Position numbers and translations under genes: made by a program. A stretch of DNA of 64,000 nucleotides from Bryobacterales bacterium. Lineage in GTDB: Bacteria > Acidobacteriota > Terriglobia > Bryobacterales > Bryobacteraceae. Below, in pieces: positions 12,175 to 19,396 of the stretch. The stretch is from positions 310,001 to 374,000 of the forward strand of contig JADKID010000016.1 in the NCBI GenBank assembly GCA_016721425.1, in the 5' to 3' direction. Below the pieces are notes generated by a model. That model was not told where the DNA came from. It worked only from the letters and a program-made list of their open reading frames with translations, and ran no database searches. Position 1 is the stretch's first letter; each line of letters starts with the position of its first letter.

Positions 12175-12510
12175 GTGCTGCGAGTCCAGGACTCGACTGC
12201 AAAGCGGCTTGGGCTGGACCGGCTGGACGAAGACAAACTCATCCTTGAGTTTGTGCGATGGGCGGAAGGACGCCTGAAGAAGTGGCTGGACTACGCGAAG
12301 GGCGCCCTGCTCTTCGTAATGGTGCCGGACGACCCGGAGTCCGGCTTGTTCTATATCTACGATCGCGCGCGGCAGACGTTCTTCATGGTGGATCTGGCCG
12401 AGGTGCCGCGGTACGGCGGTTACCGGCTGGAGGAGTTTGAGCAGATGGCGCAAGTCTTTGGTCTCAAAGCGCTTGCGCGAAACCCGAGAGACCTTGCCGA
12501 GACGCGTTGA
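12175..12510 (+). CDS. Hypothetical protein (about 111 aa)
   Basis: The product is an acidic, soluble alpha/beta protein: DRLDEDKLILEFVRWAEGRLKKWLDYAKGALLF, then VPDDPESGLFYIYDRARQTFFMVDLAEV, then a C-terminal helix EEFEQMAQVFGL. GTG 12175 is the first start in frame but has no good ribosome site. An ATG at 12140 preceded by AAAGGAG is in a neighbouring frame, and the reading frame upstream of 12175 (SGLIVNEVLRVQ) also looks coding, so the true N-terminus probably starts about 12140 with a one-base discrepancy. It lies 57 bases upstream of the primase gene on the same strand. Not recognised. Confidence 0.55.
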   Translation: MLRVQDSTAKRLGLDRLDEDKLILEFVRWAEGRLKKWLDYAKGALLFVMVPDDPESGLFYIYDRARQTFFMVDLAEVPRYGGYRLEEFEQMAQVFGLKALARNPRDLAETR

Positions 12511-12567
12511 GACGACTTTTGAAAAGCGATGTCGTTTCGGTGTATAGACGAGCATGGAGGGACGGTC

Positions 12568-13548
12568 ATGGATCACCGGTTGGTAGCGACGCTCGACATG
12601 GCCCGTGGGTTCAGCGAGCTATTCGTGAACCGGCGGGCTTATACCATCCAATCTCTCCGGCCGCACCCGGAGAGTGGCCGCCACTACTACTACCGGCCGA
12701 AAGCGAGAGAGGGTGGGGAGCCGGTGGAACTCACCCTCGATACCGTCCGGCGCCACCTGGCGGGCGAACTCACAATCGGGATCTACGCCATCAACCCGTC
12801 CACACAGCGATCGAAATGGATGGCGATTGATGCGGACTACAAACAGGCGCTCGAAGACCTCATCAAGGTGCAACGCCAGTTGCAGGATGACGGGATCGAC
12901 GCCGGCCTAGAGAAGTCCAGGCGGGGCGGCCATCTCTGGTTCTTCTTTGAGACCCCCGTCTTGGCGCGGGACGCTCGGATTTACATCCACCACGTGGCCA
13001 GCACGCTCAATGTTCATGTGAAGGGCCGCGGGCTGGCCGATGGCATCGAGATCTTCCCAAAGCAGGACCAGTTGCGCCCCGAGGAATTCGGGAACGCGAT
13101 CCGCGCGCCCTTGGGAGTTCACTGGGGAGCCCGAGAGAGTCGGGGCTGGCGGGATTGGTACTACGGCGCCGACTACAATCTCGACGACCAGTTCGCCTAT
13201 CTCAGAGGGCTTAATCGAGTGCAAGAGAAGCATCTGCAGCGAATGATTGCCGGGAAGACGTTTCCGGAGGGTTCTGAAGATTGCGTACGGCGAGTCGACC
13301 CGTCAGAGCCCATCGTGTCGAGGCCTGGAGATTTTCGCATCCTGGACTACGTCGAAGTGCGGCGACAGGTGGGCCGCAACTGGGTGGCACGCTGTCCATC
13401 GTGCGCCGCGCAAGGTCATGACAGGAGCGGGGACAACCTGGCGATCTTGGTGGAGGAACCCCGCAAGTACATCTGCTGGGCGGGTTGTACAGCACCAATG
13501 ATTCGTGCGGCGCTGGGGCGGCCGATCCCCGACAGGAGGTCGGCATGA
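12568..13548 (+). CDS. Archaeo-eukaryotic primase (TOTE-like) with C-terminal zinc finger
   Basis: A 326-aa protein with an archaeo-eukaryotic primase (AEP) fold of the kind seen in TOTE conflict systems and plasmid primases. Residues 83-92 (SKWMAIDADY) carry the acidic metal-binding motif. Residues 117-130 (KSRRGGHLWFFFE) carry the conserved histidine motif, and IEIFPKQDQL with GNAIRAPLGVH follows at about 158-180. The C-terminus has a zinc-finger pattern, CPSCAAQGHDRSGD and YICWAGC (Cys near 276, 279, 302, 306), like CHC2 fingers. It should synthesise primers or extend DNA. ATG 12568 is chosen because GGAGGG lies seven bases upstream. Its stop overlaps the next gene's ATG. The gene is intact. 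Confidence 0.75.
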   Translation: MDHRLVATLDMARGFSELFVNRRAYTIQSLRPHPESGRHYYYRPKAREGGEPVELTLDTVRRHLAGELTIGIYAINPSTQRSKWMAIDADYKQALEDLIKVQRQLQDDGIDAGLEKSRRGGHLWFFFETPVLARDARIYIHHVASTLNVHVKGRGLADGIEIFPKQDQLRPEEFGNAIRAPLGVHWGARESRGWRDWYYGADYNLDDQFAYLRGLNRVQEKHLQRMIAGKTFPEGSEDCVRRVDPSEPIVSRPGDFRILDYVEVRRQVGRNWVARCPSCAAQGHDRSGDNLAILVEEPRKYICWAGCTAPMIRAALGRPIPDRRSA

Positions 13549-13946
13549 TCGCAATACGCCGGAGTGTCTTTAGAAAGGTGCGGGCCGTGATGTTGGACTG
13601 GAGTTTCGTCGCGACAGCACTGCTCGCTCTTGTTGCTCACCTCGCGTGGCGCATCGACTCGGGAACTTGGAATCCGGGCATTCTGTGCGCTCAGTTGGTC
13701 GGGGTCGCAGCCAGCATGCTGGCCATGGAGTACTGGATCTCAAGCAGAAGGAGGATTTCCAACGATGTCGAATCCGCAACGGCCAGAACCGAAGGGGCGG
13801 GAGGTGCCCAGGCAACCGAGTCTTGCTTCGAGGGGAGAACGTCGCCGAATCGAAAGGCGATTGCAGGAGGCCGGAATCGTCTGTCAGACGGAGGTGTCGA
13901 TGCAGTACCAGACGCTGGCGAAACGGTCGGTCCTCCGCGGCGTTGA
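13545..13946 (+). CDS. Small membrane protein
   Basis: ATG 13545 overlaps the primase stop (ATGA). Two hydrophobic helices are visible, WSFVATALLALVAHLAW and ILCAQLVGVAASMLAMEYWI, separated by a short polar loop, with a basic N-terminus (MIAIRRSVFRKVRA) suggesting a cytoplasmic start. The frame stays open to 13946 but overlaps the next gene by 180 bases. The C-terminal part after about residue 70 has poor composition, so the true protein may end near 13765 with a one-base indel. Function unknown. Confidence 0.5.
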   Translation: MIAIRRSVFRKVRAVMLDWSFVATALLALVAHLAWRIDSGTWNPGILCAQLVGVAASMLAMEYWISSRRRISNDVESATARTEGAGGAQATESCFEGRTSPNRKAIAGGRNRLSDGGVDAVPDAGETVGPPRR

Positions 13947-14469
13947 GTCCGGCGGCGCGACCAAGGCGATTGGCCGATACGTCACCTATTGCGATGAGAA
14001 GGGCGACCGAATGACCTGGCTGCAACCGATCGATTCAGTGGCGGTGAACGGCCGGCATGCCGTAGTGATCGCGCCGAGCTTGGTAAGCGTCGAGGTGTTC
14101 CGAGTGGGGAACACGTATGACGTGCTCATCACCAACCACGATATTGCGCAATCGTCGGAAGGCAGACGCGGCCGTGTCGAATCGAGAGTCGTCTTCCGAG
14201 GTCGCGAAGGACACCTGCCGCTTGATCTCACTGGAGAGGACAAGCAGGCGGCCGGCCAGATCGTACCCGAGTTCTTCAACAAGGCCGGGGAGCCAATGGA
14301 GATCCCGACCGAGTTCATGAGCGTGTTGAAGGCCGCGGTACGGGGCGCGAATTGCTTGGGATGTACCCATCAGCATTACTTGACGGCCGCCAAACCGAAG
14401 GCCGCAGCGAACGGCGACGCCCCACTCCCAGATGCTCAACAGGAAGATAGACAGGTGATCACGGTTTGA
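13765..14469 (+). CDS. Hypothetical protein (234 aa) with CxxC
   Basis: ATG 13765 is preceded by AAGGAGG at about ten bases, a strong site that decides this start over the upstream open frame. The protein is soluble: a basic proline-rich N-terminus, then VSMQYQTLAKRSVLRGVESGG, a beta-rich middle (AVVIAPSLVSVEVFRVGNTYDVLITNHD) and SRVVFRGREGHLPLDL, then a helix ending CLGCTHQHYL, a possible metal-binding CxxCxH motif. I do not recognise the family. It sits in the plus-strand run of intact genes that includes the primase and AAA+ ATPase. Confidence 0.65.
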   Translation: MSNPQRPEPKGREVPRQPSLASRGERRRIERRLQEAGIVCQTEVSMQYQTLAKRSVLRGVESGGATKAIGRYVTYCDEKGDRMTWLQPIDSVAVNGRHAVVIAPSLVSVEVFRVGNTYDVLITNHDIAQSSEGRRGRVESRVVFRGREGHLPLDLTGEDKQAAGQIVPEFFNKAGEPMEIPTEFMSVLKAAVRGANCLGCTHQHYLTAAKPKAAANGDAPLPDAQQEDRQVITV

Positions 14470-14624
14470 GCAAGGGAAGTCGCTGCCCGGATGGATGGCT
14501 GAAACGGCTACGTTCGAGCGACGGGTTGCCATTTCCGGCGATGCCACGCTTTGGCGTCGACAAGGTGCAGCGGTGCACCGCTGACACGGGTCGAACAGCG
14601 ACGGATTCAGAAACGGAGGGCGAG

Positions 14625-14906
14625 ATGGAGCGACTGAAGAACGCAGGCTTGGTCGTCTGCCTTTTTGTTGTTTTGCTGGTGATCTTCGCCAGCTACTTCC
14701 GAGCTTCCGAGATTGGCACATTCTTTGGGGCTCTCGCGGGAACGCCGGTCCTGATTCATGTCTTTAATCGGTTGGCCCCGATCAAAAGGGAATCCCATCG
14801 GGAACAGGTTCCCACGGCCGAGTTTACTCCGAGGCTGGACATCGTGCCACAGCCAGTGGAGCAGGTGTTTGTCCTGAGAATGGAACGATCAAACGGCCGC
14901 TCGTGA
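14625..14906 (+). CDS. Small two-helix membrane protein
   Basis: ATG 14625 has GGAGGG four bases upstream, favouring it over the longer open frame. The 93-aa product has two transmembrane helices: AGLVVCLFVVLLVIFASYF and GTFFGALAGTPVLIHVFNRL. A polar C-terminal tail follows. No signal-peptidase site or named family is evident. Small integral membrane proteins of this sort are common in conjugative elements, but nothing here fixes a role. Confidence 0.6.
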   Translation: MERLKNAGLVVCLFVVLLVIFASYFRASEIGTFFGALAGTPVLIHVFNRLAPIKRESHREQVPTAEFTPRLDIVPQPVEQVFVLRMERSNGRS

Positions 14907-15019
14907 GCCCGTTTTTGGTTGCGCGGAAGTGAGCGTATTGCCAATTGGCGGTCGAGGGATTGCCACGCGCACGCCGAACCGGAAGGTGCGCCGGGGATGG
15001 CGCGGAAAGGAGAGCCAGG

Positions 15020-15595
15020 ATGAGAGTGGGTACGAAGAGCGTACTGTTCGGAGCGCATTGCCTTCTAATTCACCCATTTTTCGTGGCCCGAGGCTGGTCC
15101 ATGCTCTACGGGTTCCCGTGGATCCCGTCGCTCTGGTTTGCCTTCGGATTACATGACATTGGTTATGTTGGACTCAACGACATGGATGGGTTGGAGGGTG
15201 AGGATCACGTCCTGTTGGGAGGACGAATCATGGGCTGGCTCTTCGGCGAGCGGTGGGCCGACTTCACGGTTCGGCATTCGCGCTATTGGGCCAGGAAGCA
15301 TGGAGTACCGGTTTCGAAACTCTGCTACGCCGACAAGCTTGCCTTCGCGATGACCCCGGCGTGGCTGTATCTTCCGATGGCTCGGGCCACCGGTGAGCTT
15401 GCCGAGTACATGCAGAAATCCCGAGATCGACAGGCCGGAGGCAGTTGCTTCACGGATGCCGAGCGCGCCCAGATCGAATCTGAGAATCCGGCCGTGTGGC
15501 TGGAAGGCTTGCAGCAGTACACGAGGCGATGGGTCGAAGAGCACCAACAGGGCGGAGTTGACGTATGGGCAGTGCCCGATAACGCCGCGGGATGA
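15020..15595 (+). CDS. HD-domain-like protein
   Basis: The 191-aa product from ATG 15020 (GGAAAGGAGAG upstream) shows the spacing of an HD phosphohydrolase-like fold: an N-terminal HC/H, then FGLHDIGYVG with the HD doublet near residue 48, DHVLLGG, VRHSRYWARKHG and CYADKLAF supplying a later Asp. Aromatic residues are abundant and one weak hydrophobic stretch occurs near the N-terminus. HD proteins typically hydrolyse nucleotides or phosphodiesters with a metal pair; substrate cannot be inferred. An AT-rich TTG/TAT stretch is absent upstream, so it is probably transcribed with the preceding genes. Confidence 0.55.
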   Translation: MRVGTKSVLFGAHCLLIHPFFVARGWSMLYGFPWIPSLWFAFGLHDIGYVGLNDMDGLEGEDHVLLGGRIMGWLFGERWADFTVRHSRYWARKHGVPVSKLCYADKLAFAMTPAWLYLPMARATGELAEYMQKSRDRQAGGSCFTDAERAQIESENPAVWLEGLQQYTRRWVEEHQQGGVDVWAVPDNAAG

Positions 15596-15865
15596 AGTGG
15601 CGGACTGACCGCGGAAGTGGCAGCGGATTGTGGCTTCGGTTGCGGTTGGATCGGTCGTCTACCTCACGGCCGTGAATTGGTAAGGCGTTGCCCTTCTCGG
15701 CATGGGGTCCCTGACCGTCGGAGCACGAGCGGTAGCCTTGCGCTGCACAGTCCCAATGCCCAGGCCGCACTCTGGCGTCAGTCGCCACAACGCACATCGA
15801 AGAATTGGCGCAATGGCCACGCCGGCAAGTTCCGGCGCGGCCATTCCGCGTCTCCAGGAGGGGCC

Positions 15866-16276
15866 ATGGGAGATAGAACGTACATGGAAGTTATCTGCCG
15901 CGCCGAGGACCAGGGGGTGTTTGAGGATCTGGGATTCGGTGAGCAGGAATACTGGGAGGAATTGCCGGAAGGCGTCTTGTTCCTCGTGGACGAACAGGCG
16001 AACTTCGGCCACTCCTCAGACCTAAAGGAACTGGCCGAGAAGGGGTACATCTTCATTGGCCATCACGATGTGGGCGGAGACTACGATGCAGCACGGCTCG
16101 TCTCGGATGGAGCGACGTTTCACGAGGTTGATGCGGTAGCTCACGAAACGCGGCCATGCGTGGCGGTTAACTCCGATGGAACCGTCGACGAGATGCAACT
16201 GCAGTCAGCAAGGGAGTACTGGCGCGCGGTCGCGTGTGCCCGGCAGAAGTTGGGCTTTGCGGTGGGGGAGAGGTAG
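15866..16276 (+). CDS. Hypothetical protein (136 aa)
   Basis: ATG 15866 follows CAGGAGGGG. The product is acidic and probably globular: EDLGFGEQEYWEELPEGVLFLVDEQANFG, then ELAEKGYIFIGHHDVGGDYDAARLVSDG, and a C-terminal helix SAREYWRAVACARQKLGF. The frame is open upstream to 15617, but that part is basic and proline-rich and lacks an RBS. About 270 bases separate it from the HD-like gene with no other ORF. Function unknown; it is intact and co-oriented with its neighbours. Confidence 0.6.
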   Translation: MGDRTYMEVICRAEDQGVFEDLGFGEQEYWEELPEGVLFLVDEQANFGHSSDLKELAEKGYIFIGHHDVGGDYDAARLVSDGATFHEVDAVAHETRPCVAVNSDGTVDEMQLQSAREYWRAVACARQKLGFAVGER

Positions 16277-16422
16277 GCGAGATCGCCCCTAAACCGTGCC
16301 ACGGCCAAGCGAGATGCCAAGCCGGCGCGTTGTGCCTGCCTTCCTTTCTACACTCATGGCAACGGTACTCTCGACCGCGGAGACGCCAATCGATTCGACT
16401 GATGAAGCGGAGGGTTCAGAGT

Positions 16423-16710
16423 ATGAACAACCGGCGCACGAAGGCTGAGTGGCGCTCACGGCGAGAGACCTACCTGCGCGAATCAGGCCGACACTTAGAT
16501 CTCGTTGCAGAAGGCTTTCTCAAGGCTGAACGAAGACTGTTCGTCGTGATCAATGGCGGGCGGCTTGTTAGGGAGCACGTAGAGGAAGTCGCAAGGTCGG
16601 CTTCGCCCGGCTACCCACGCCCACTTCAAGTTGTAGGGCCACCCTCTACCGCGATGGCGGCAGTCGGAGCTGGATCGTTTGGCTCGGCGAAGAGCGGAGA
16701 TCCTCAATGA
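16423..16710 (+). CDS. Small basic hypothetical protein (95 aa)
   Basis: ATG 16423 is preceded by GGAGGG. The N-terminal half is basic and helical (MNNRRTKAEWRSRRETYLRE, HLDLVAEGFLKAERRLFVVING), suggesting nucleic-acid or protein binding. The C-terminal part is low-complexity Ala/Gly/Pro. Its TGA overlaps the next ATG as ATGA, so the two are likely translationally coupled. No family recognised. Confidence 0.5.
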   Translation: MNNRRTKAEWRSRRETYLRESGRHLDLVAEGFLKAERRLFVVINGGRLVREHVEEVARSASPGYPRPLQVVGPPSTAMAAVGAGSFGSAKSGDPQ

Positions 16711-16847
16711 CGACGCAGGAACGACTGGAATCCAGTGTGCGGGTTCTTGCGAAGATCGACGCGCGACGCCAGAGCGCGGCCAACACTCGGGACTGGACTT
16801 CCCTGGCGGGCAAGATCATCCGTCGGAAATTGGATGAGTTGGAGTGA
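16707..16847 (+). CDS. Very small hypothetical protein (46 aa)
   Basis: ATG 16707 overlaps the previous stop as ATGA. The product reads MTTQERLESSVRVLAKIDA then RRQSAANTRDWTSLAGKIIR and ends RRKLDELE. It is a charged helical peptide with normal high-GC codon use, and its TGA overlaps a GTG in the next open frame (GTGA). The chain of overlaps argues that it is translated. Function unknown. Confidence 0.5.
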   Translation: MTTQERLESSVRVLAKIDARRQSAANTRDWTSLAGKIIRRKLDELE

Positions 16848-16921
16848 GAGTGGCTCGCGAATTCGGAGACGACGGCCATAGCACGAAGGCCATCGTCGCC
16901 TCTGGAGAGGAGTGGAGAAAT

Positions 16922-17248
16922 ATGAACGATGCAATCATGCTGTGCGATTTCTGCTCAGGGCTCGATCCAGCGTGGCGGTACCCAGCCCGGAGCTTCATCG
17001 CTTACTGCACGCCGGATCTCGCAGGCGAGAGTGTCGGCGACTGGGCTGCGTGCGAGTGCTGCCACGATCTGATCGAGGCCAACGACCGGGCGGGCCTGGC
17101 ACAACGCTCACTGGATGAGTTGGTGGCAAAGCACCCAGAGATCAAGACGGCAGCGGCCGTCTTCCACCAGCACCTGACGGAGTTGCACGAACAGTTCTTT
17201 GCGCACCGATGTGGAGCGGCGGCACCAGTTCGGGAAAACGCTGCGTGA
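16922..17248 (+). CDS. Cys-rich zinc-binding-like hypothetical protein
   Basis: ATG 16922 has GGAG seven bases upstream and is preferred over GTG 16844. The 108-aa protein begins MNDAIMLCDFCSGLDPAWRYPARSF and continues GDWAACECCHDLIEANDRAGLA. The CxxC and CxCC motifs are likely to bind zinc. This CDFCS...WRYPAR...GDWAAC pattern recurs in small uncharacterised proteins of plasmids and integrative elements (recalled, not searched). The C-terminus is a helix with FHQHLTELHEQFFAHRC. It ends 24 bases before the AAA+ ATPase gene. Confidence 0.6.
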   Translation: MNDAIMLCDFCSGLDPAWRYPARSFIAYCTPDLAGESVGDWAACECCHDLIEANDRAGLAQRSLDELVAKHPEIKTAAAVFHQHLTELHEQFFAHRCGAAAPVRENAA

Positions 17249-17271
17249 GAGCGCCCAGGCAGGAGGAAACG

Positions 17272-18777
17272 ATGAGTTCAAATCACGGGAACATGGAGCA
17301 CTTCGTGCAAACGCTCAGGGCGGCCCGACGGGTCTCCACGCCGTTGATCGCCGTACGGACTGCGGATCCGGCCCTGACGGTGGCACGCGTCGAGGAAATC
17401 GTCGGAAGCGGCGCCGCTGTAGTGCAATGGGATATCGTCCGCGGACTTGTGAAAGTGAATGATGCCGGTACCAGGGAAATCGGGAAAATGTTGGCCGACC
17501 GGGATGCGGCCAGTGTCGGACCGGTGGATGCCCTCGCGCTGGCCGCTCAGATGGGAGAGGACGCCGTGCTGCTGTATGCCAACGCACATCGCTTCTGGAG
17601 CGACCCACAAGTGAGCCAGGCGATCTGGAATCTGCGGGATGTGCTCAAGGCGGACGGCCGATCACTGGTCCTTCTGACGACACCAGGGGCGGTCCTTCCG
17701 GACGAGATCACCCAGGACGTGTTGGTGCTCGATGAGCCGCTTCCGGCAGCCGACGATCTGACTCGCGTGCTCGCGGAGACAATGACCGCGGCGGAGGTGC
17801 CGGCCTTGGAGTCAGAGGCCAGCGAAAAGGCGATTGAAGCCCTCTTGGGCCTGGCTGCGTTCCCGGCCGAACAAGTGCTGGCCATGTCGCTGTCGAAGAA
17901 GGGGCTGGATCTGGAGCACCTCTGGGAGCGGAAGCGGCAGGTGATCGAGCAGGCGCCTGGGTTGAGCGTATGGCGCGGCGGGGAAACCTTCGGCGACATC
18001 GGAGGGTGCGAGAATATCAAACGCTTCCTGACTGCTGTGATCGACGGAGAAGAAGCGCCGCGAGGCATTGTGTTTCTGGACGAGATCGAGAAGGCGTTCG
18101 CGGGGACGGGCACCGACCTGTCAGGAGTCAAAACCGAGCTGACAGGCACGATCCTCTCCTGGATGCAGGACCGAAACGCTGATGGGTGCATCCTGATTGG
18201 GCCGCCGGGCGCGGCCAAGAGCCTGGTTGCCAAAGCTACCGGCAACACGGCTCGAATTCCGACGATTGCCTTCGATTTGGGAGGTATGCAGAACGCCTTG
18301 GTGGGCGAGTCAGGCAGCCGCCTCCGGGCTGCGCTGAAGGTCGTGGATGCGGTGACCAACGGCCGGAGCTTGTGGATTGCCACATGCAACTCGATCGGCA
18401 CGTTGCCACCGGAATTGCGCCGCCGCTTCACGCTAGGAACCTTCTTCTTTGATCTGCCCTCGCCCGAAGAGCGCGCGGCGATTTGGGACATCTACCTGAG
18501 TAAGTACGGCGTCTCCGGTGACTTGCCGGACGACGAGGGGTGGACCGGGTCCGAAATCAAAGAGTGTTGCCGGAAGGCGTATCGGCTGAAGCTCTCGCTG
18601 CGGGAGTCGGCCGAGTACATCGTTCCGGTATCCCGGTCGGCCGCGGAGCAGATCAAGATGCTGAGGCAACAGGCCTCGGGAAGGTTTATCAGTGCATCTT
18701 ACCCGGGTGTCTACCAATTCCAGGAATCTGCGCCGGCGCCGCGCGCGGGCCGTGCGTTTCGGGGCATGGAGGGTTGA
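17272..18777 (+). CDS. Ycf46-like AAA+ ATPase with Walker B placed before Walker A
   Basis: A 501-aa ATPase; ATG 17272 has AGGAGG six bases upstream. Residues 1-190 resemble the N-terminal region of Ycf46-type AAA+ proteins (PLIAVRTADPALTVARVEEI, AQMGEDAVLLYANAHRFW, DVLVLDEPLP). The ATPase core follows FGDIGGCENIKRFL. Unusually, Walker B, GIVFLDEIEKAFAG, lies at about 264-277 with its helix ending LSWMQD, and only afterwards comes Walker A, LIGPPGAAKSLVAKATGN, at about 308-325. Then come VGESGSRLRAAL, sensor 1 LWIATCNS (about 367-374) and the arginine-finger segment PPELRRRF. Normal Ycf46 order is Walker A, then B, then sensor 1. The gene is intact, so this is not assembly noise within one frame. 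Ycf46-like ATPases occur with DUF1257 and DUF2997 proteins in other genomes; both are present at 33 kb. Confidence 0.85.
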   Translation: MSSNHGNMEHFVQTLRAARRVSTPLIAVRTADPALTVARVEEIVGSGAAVVQWDIVRGLVKVNDAGTREIGKMLADRDAASVGPVDALALAAQMGEDAVLLYANAHRFWSDPQVSQAIWNLRDVLKADGRSLVLLTTPGAVLPDEITQDVLVLDEPLPAADDLTRVLAETMTAAEVPALESEASEKAIEALLGLAAFPAEQVLAMSLSKKGLDLEHLWERKRQVIEQAPGLSVWRGGETFGDIGGCENIKRFLTAVIDGEEAPRGIVFLDEIEKAFAGTGTDLSGVKTELTGTILSWMQDRNADGCILIGPPGAAKSLVAKATGNTARIPTIAFDLGGMQNALVGESGSRLRAALKVVDAVTNGRSLWIATCNSIGTLPPELRRRFTLGTFFFDLPSPEERAAIWDIYLSKYGVSGDLPDDEGWTGSEIKECCRKAYRLKLSLRESAEYIVPVSRSAAEQIKMLRQQASGRFISASYPGVYQFQESAPAPRAGRAFRGMEG

Positions 18778-19396
18778 GCCACGGGCGTCAAACCTCCACC
18801 AGAATTCAGTGATGCGCCCAAGGTCGGATCTCCTAGGAGTCCCTGTTGTTGGAATGGGCATTGGGCGCGCGAGCGGATAGGTCGTCATAGCAGTTGCAAT
18901 GCCGACCTCCGAGGAGTCTTGACGTCGAGCATTCCTATAACGCCCTTCACCGGGAGATGGCTGATCTCTCGGCCCAGCGAGAAGCGTGACGCACTGGCGC
19001 TACTCACTCAACTTGGTTTCCCTGGATGGCTTCTACGGGAGAAATCGGCGCTAGGCGATCAATCTCCCCCAACGGGACTTCTGGTCCGTCAACTTCCGAG
19101 TTGCGTGTAACCCAAGCGTCAACACCGCGGCCAAGGTGACAGGCTTTGCCGTACCACCGACCGCGTGGGAATGACAAGAGGTATTAAGGTACCCTAATCG
19201 CTCGATAACGCCCGGTACCCCGCCCGAGCCGCGAGGATCCCCCCGTATGAGGCACTCCGGTTGGCCGGCAGCAGGGGAACGGCATTGTTCCAGAACCCGC
19301 GGCATCCCCGAGACCAGTTCGGCGTGTGCTCTGTTCCGGCTAAACAGGTCCGTTTCCCGTTCAGAGGCGCACTCCGGCCAGCCTTCCGCTAAAAAT
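18778..19396. other. Intergenic region of about 600 bp with a dispersed-repeat segment
   Basis: No gene is supported. The region lies between the AAA+ gene and the IS1380-like element. It carries a segment related to the flanks of the 25-kb and 29-kb direct repeats (listed separately) and a palindromic GGATCTCCTAGGAGTCC at about 18825-18841. Confidence 0.45.
18993..19120. repeat. Dispersed repeat segment resembling an empty site of the 280-bp repeat
   Basis: The left half (CTTGGTTTCCC, GATGGCTT, GGCGATCAATCTC, CAACGGGACTT) matches the left flank of the repeat copy at 28.8 kb with scattered differences. The right half (GGACTTCTGG, TCAACTTCCGA, TGCGTGTAA) matches the right flank of the copy at 25.6 kb. 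The two halves join directly at GGGACTT, without the intervening 280-bp unit. Confidence 0.5.

Noticed and set aside
17547..18491. 314-aa minus-strand ORF
   Set aside because: Shadow of the AAA+ gene, Ser/Arg-rich with no motifs.
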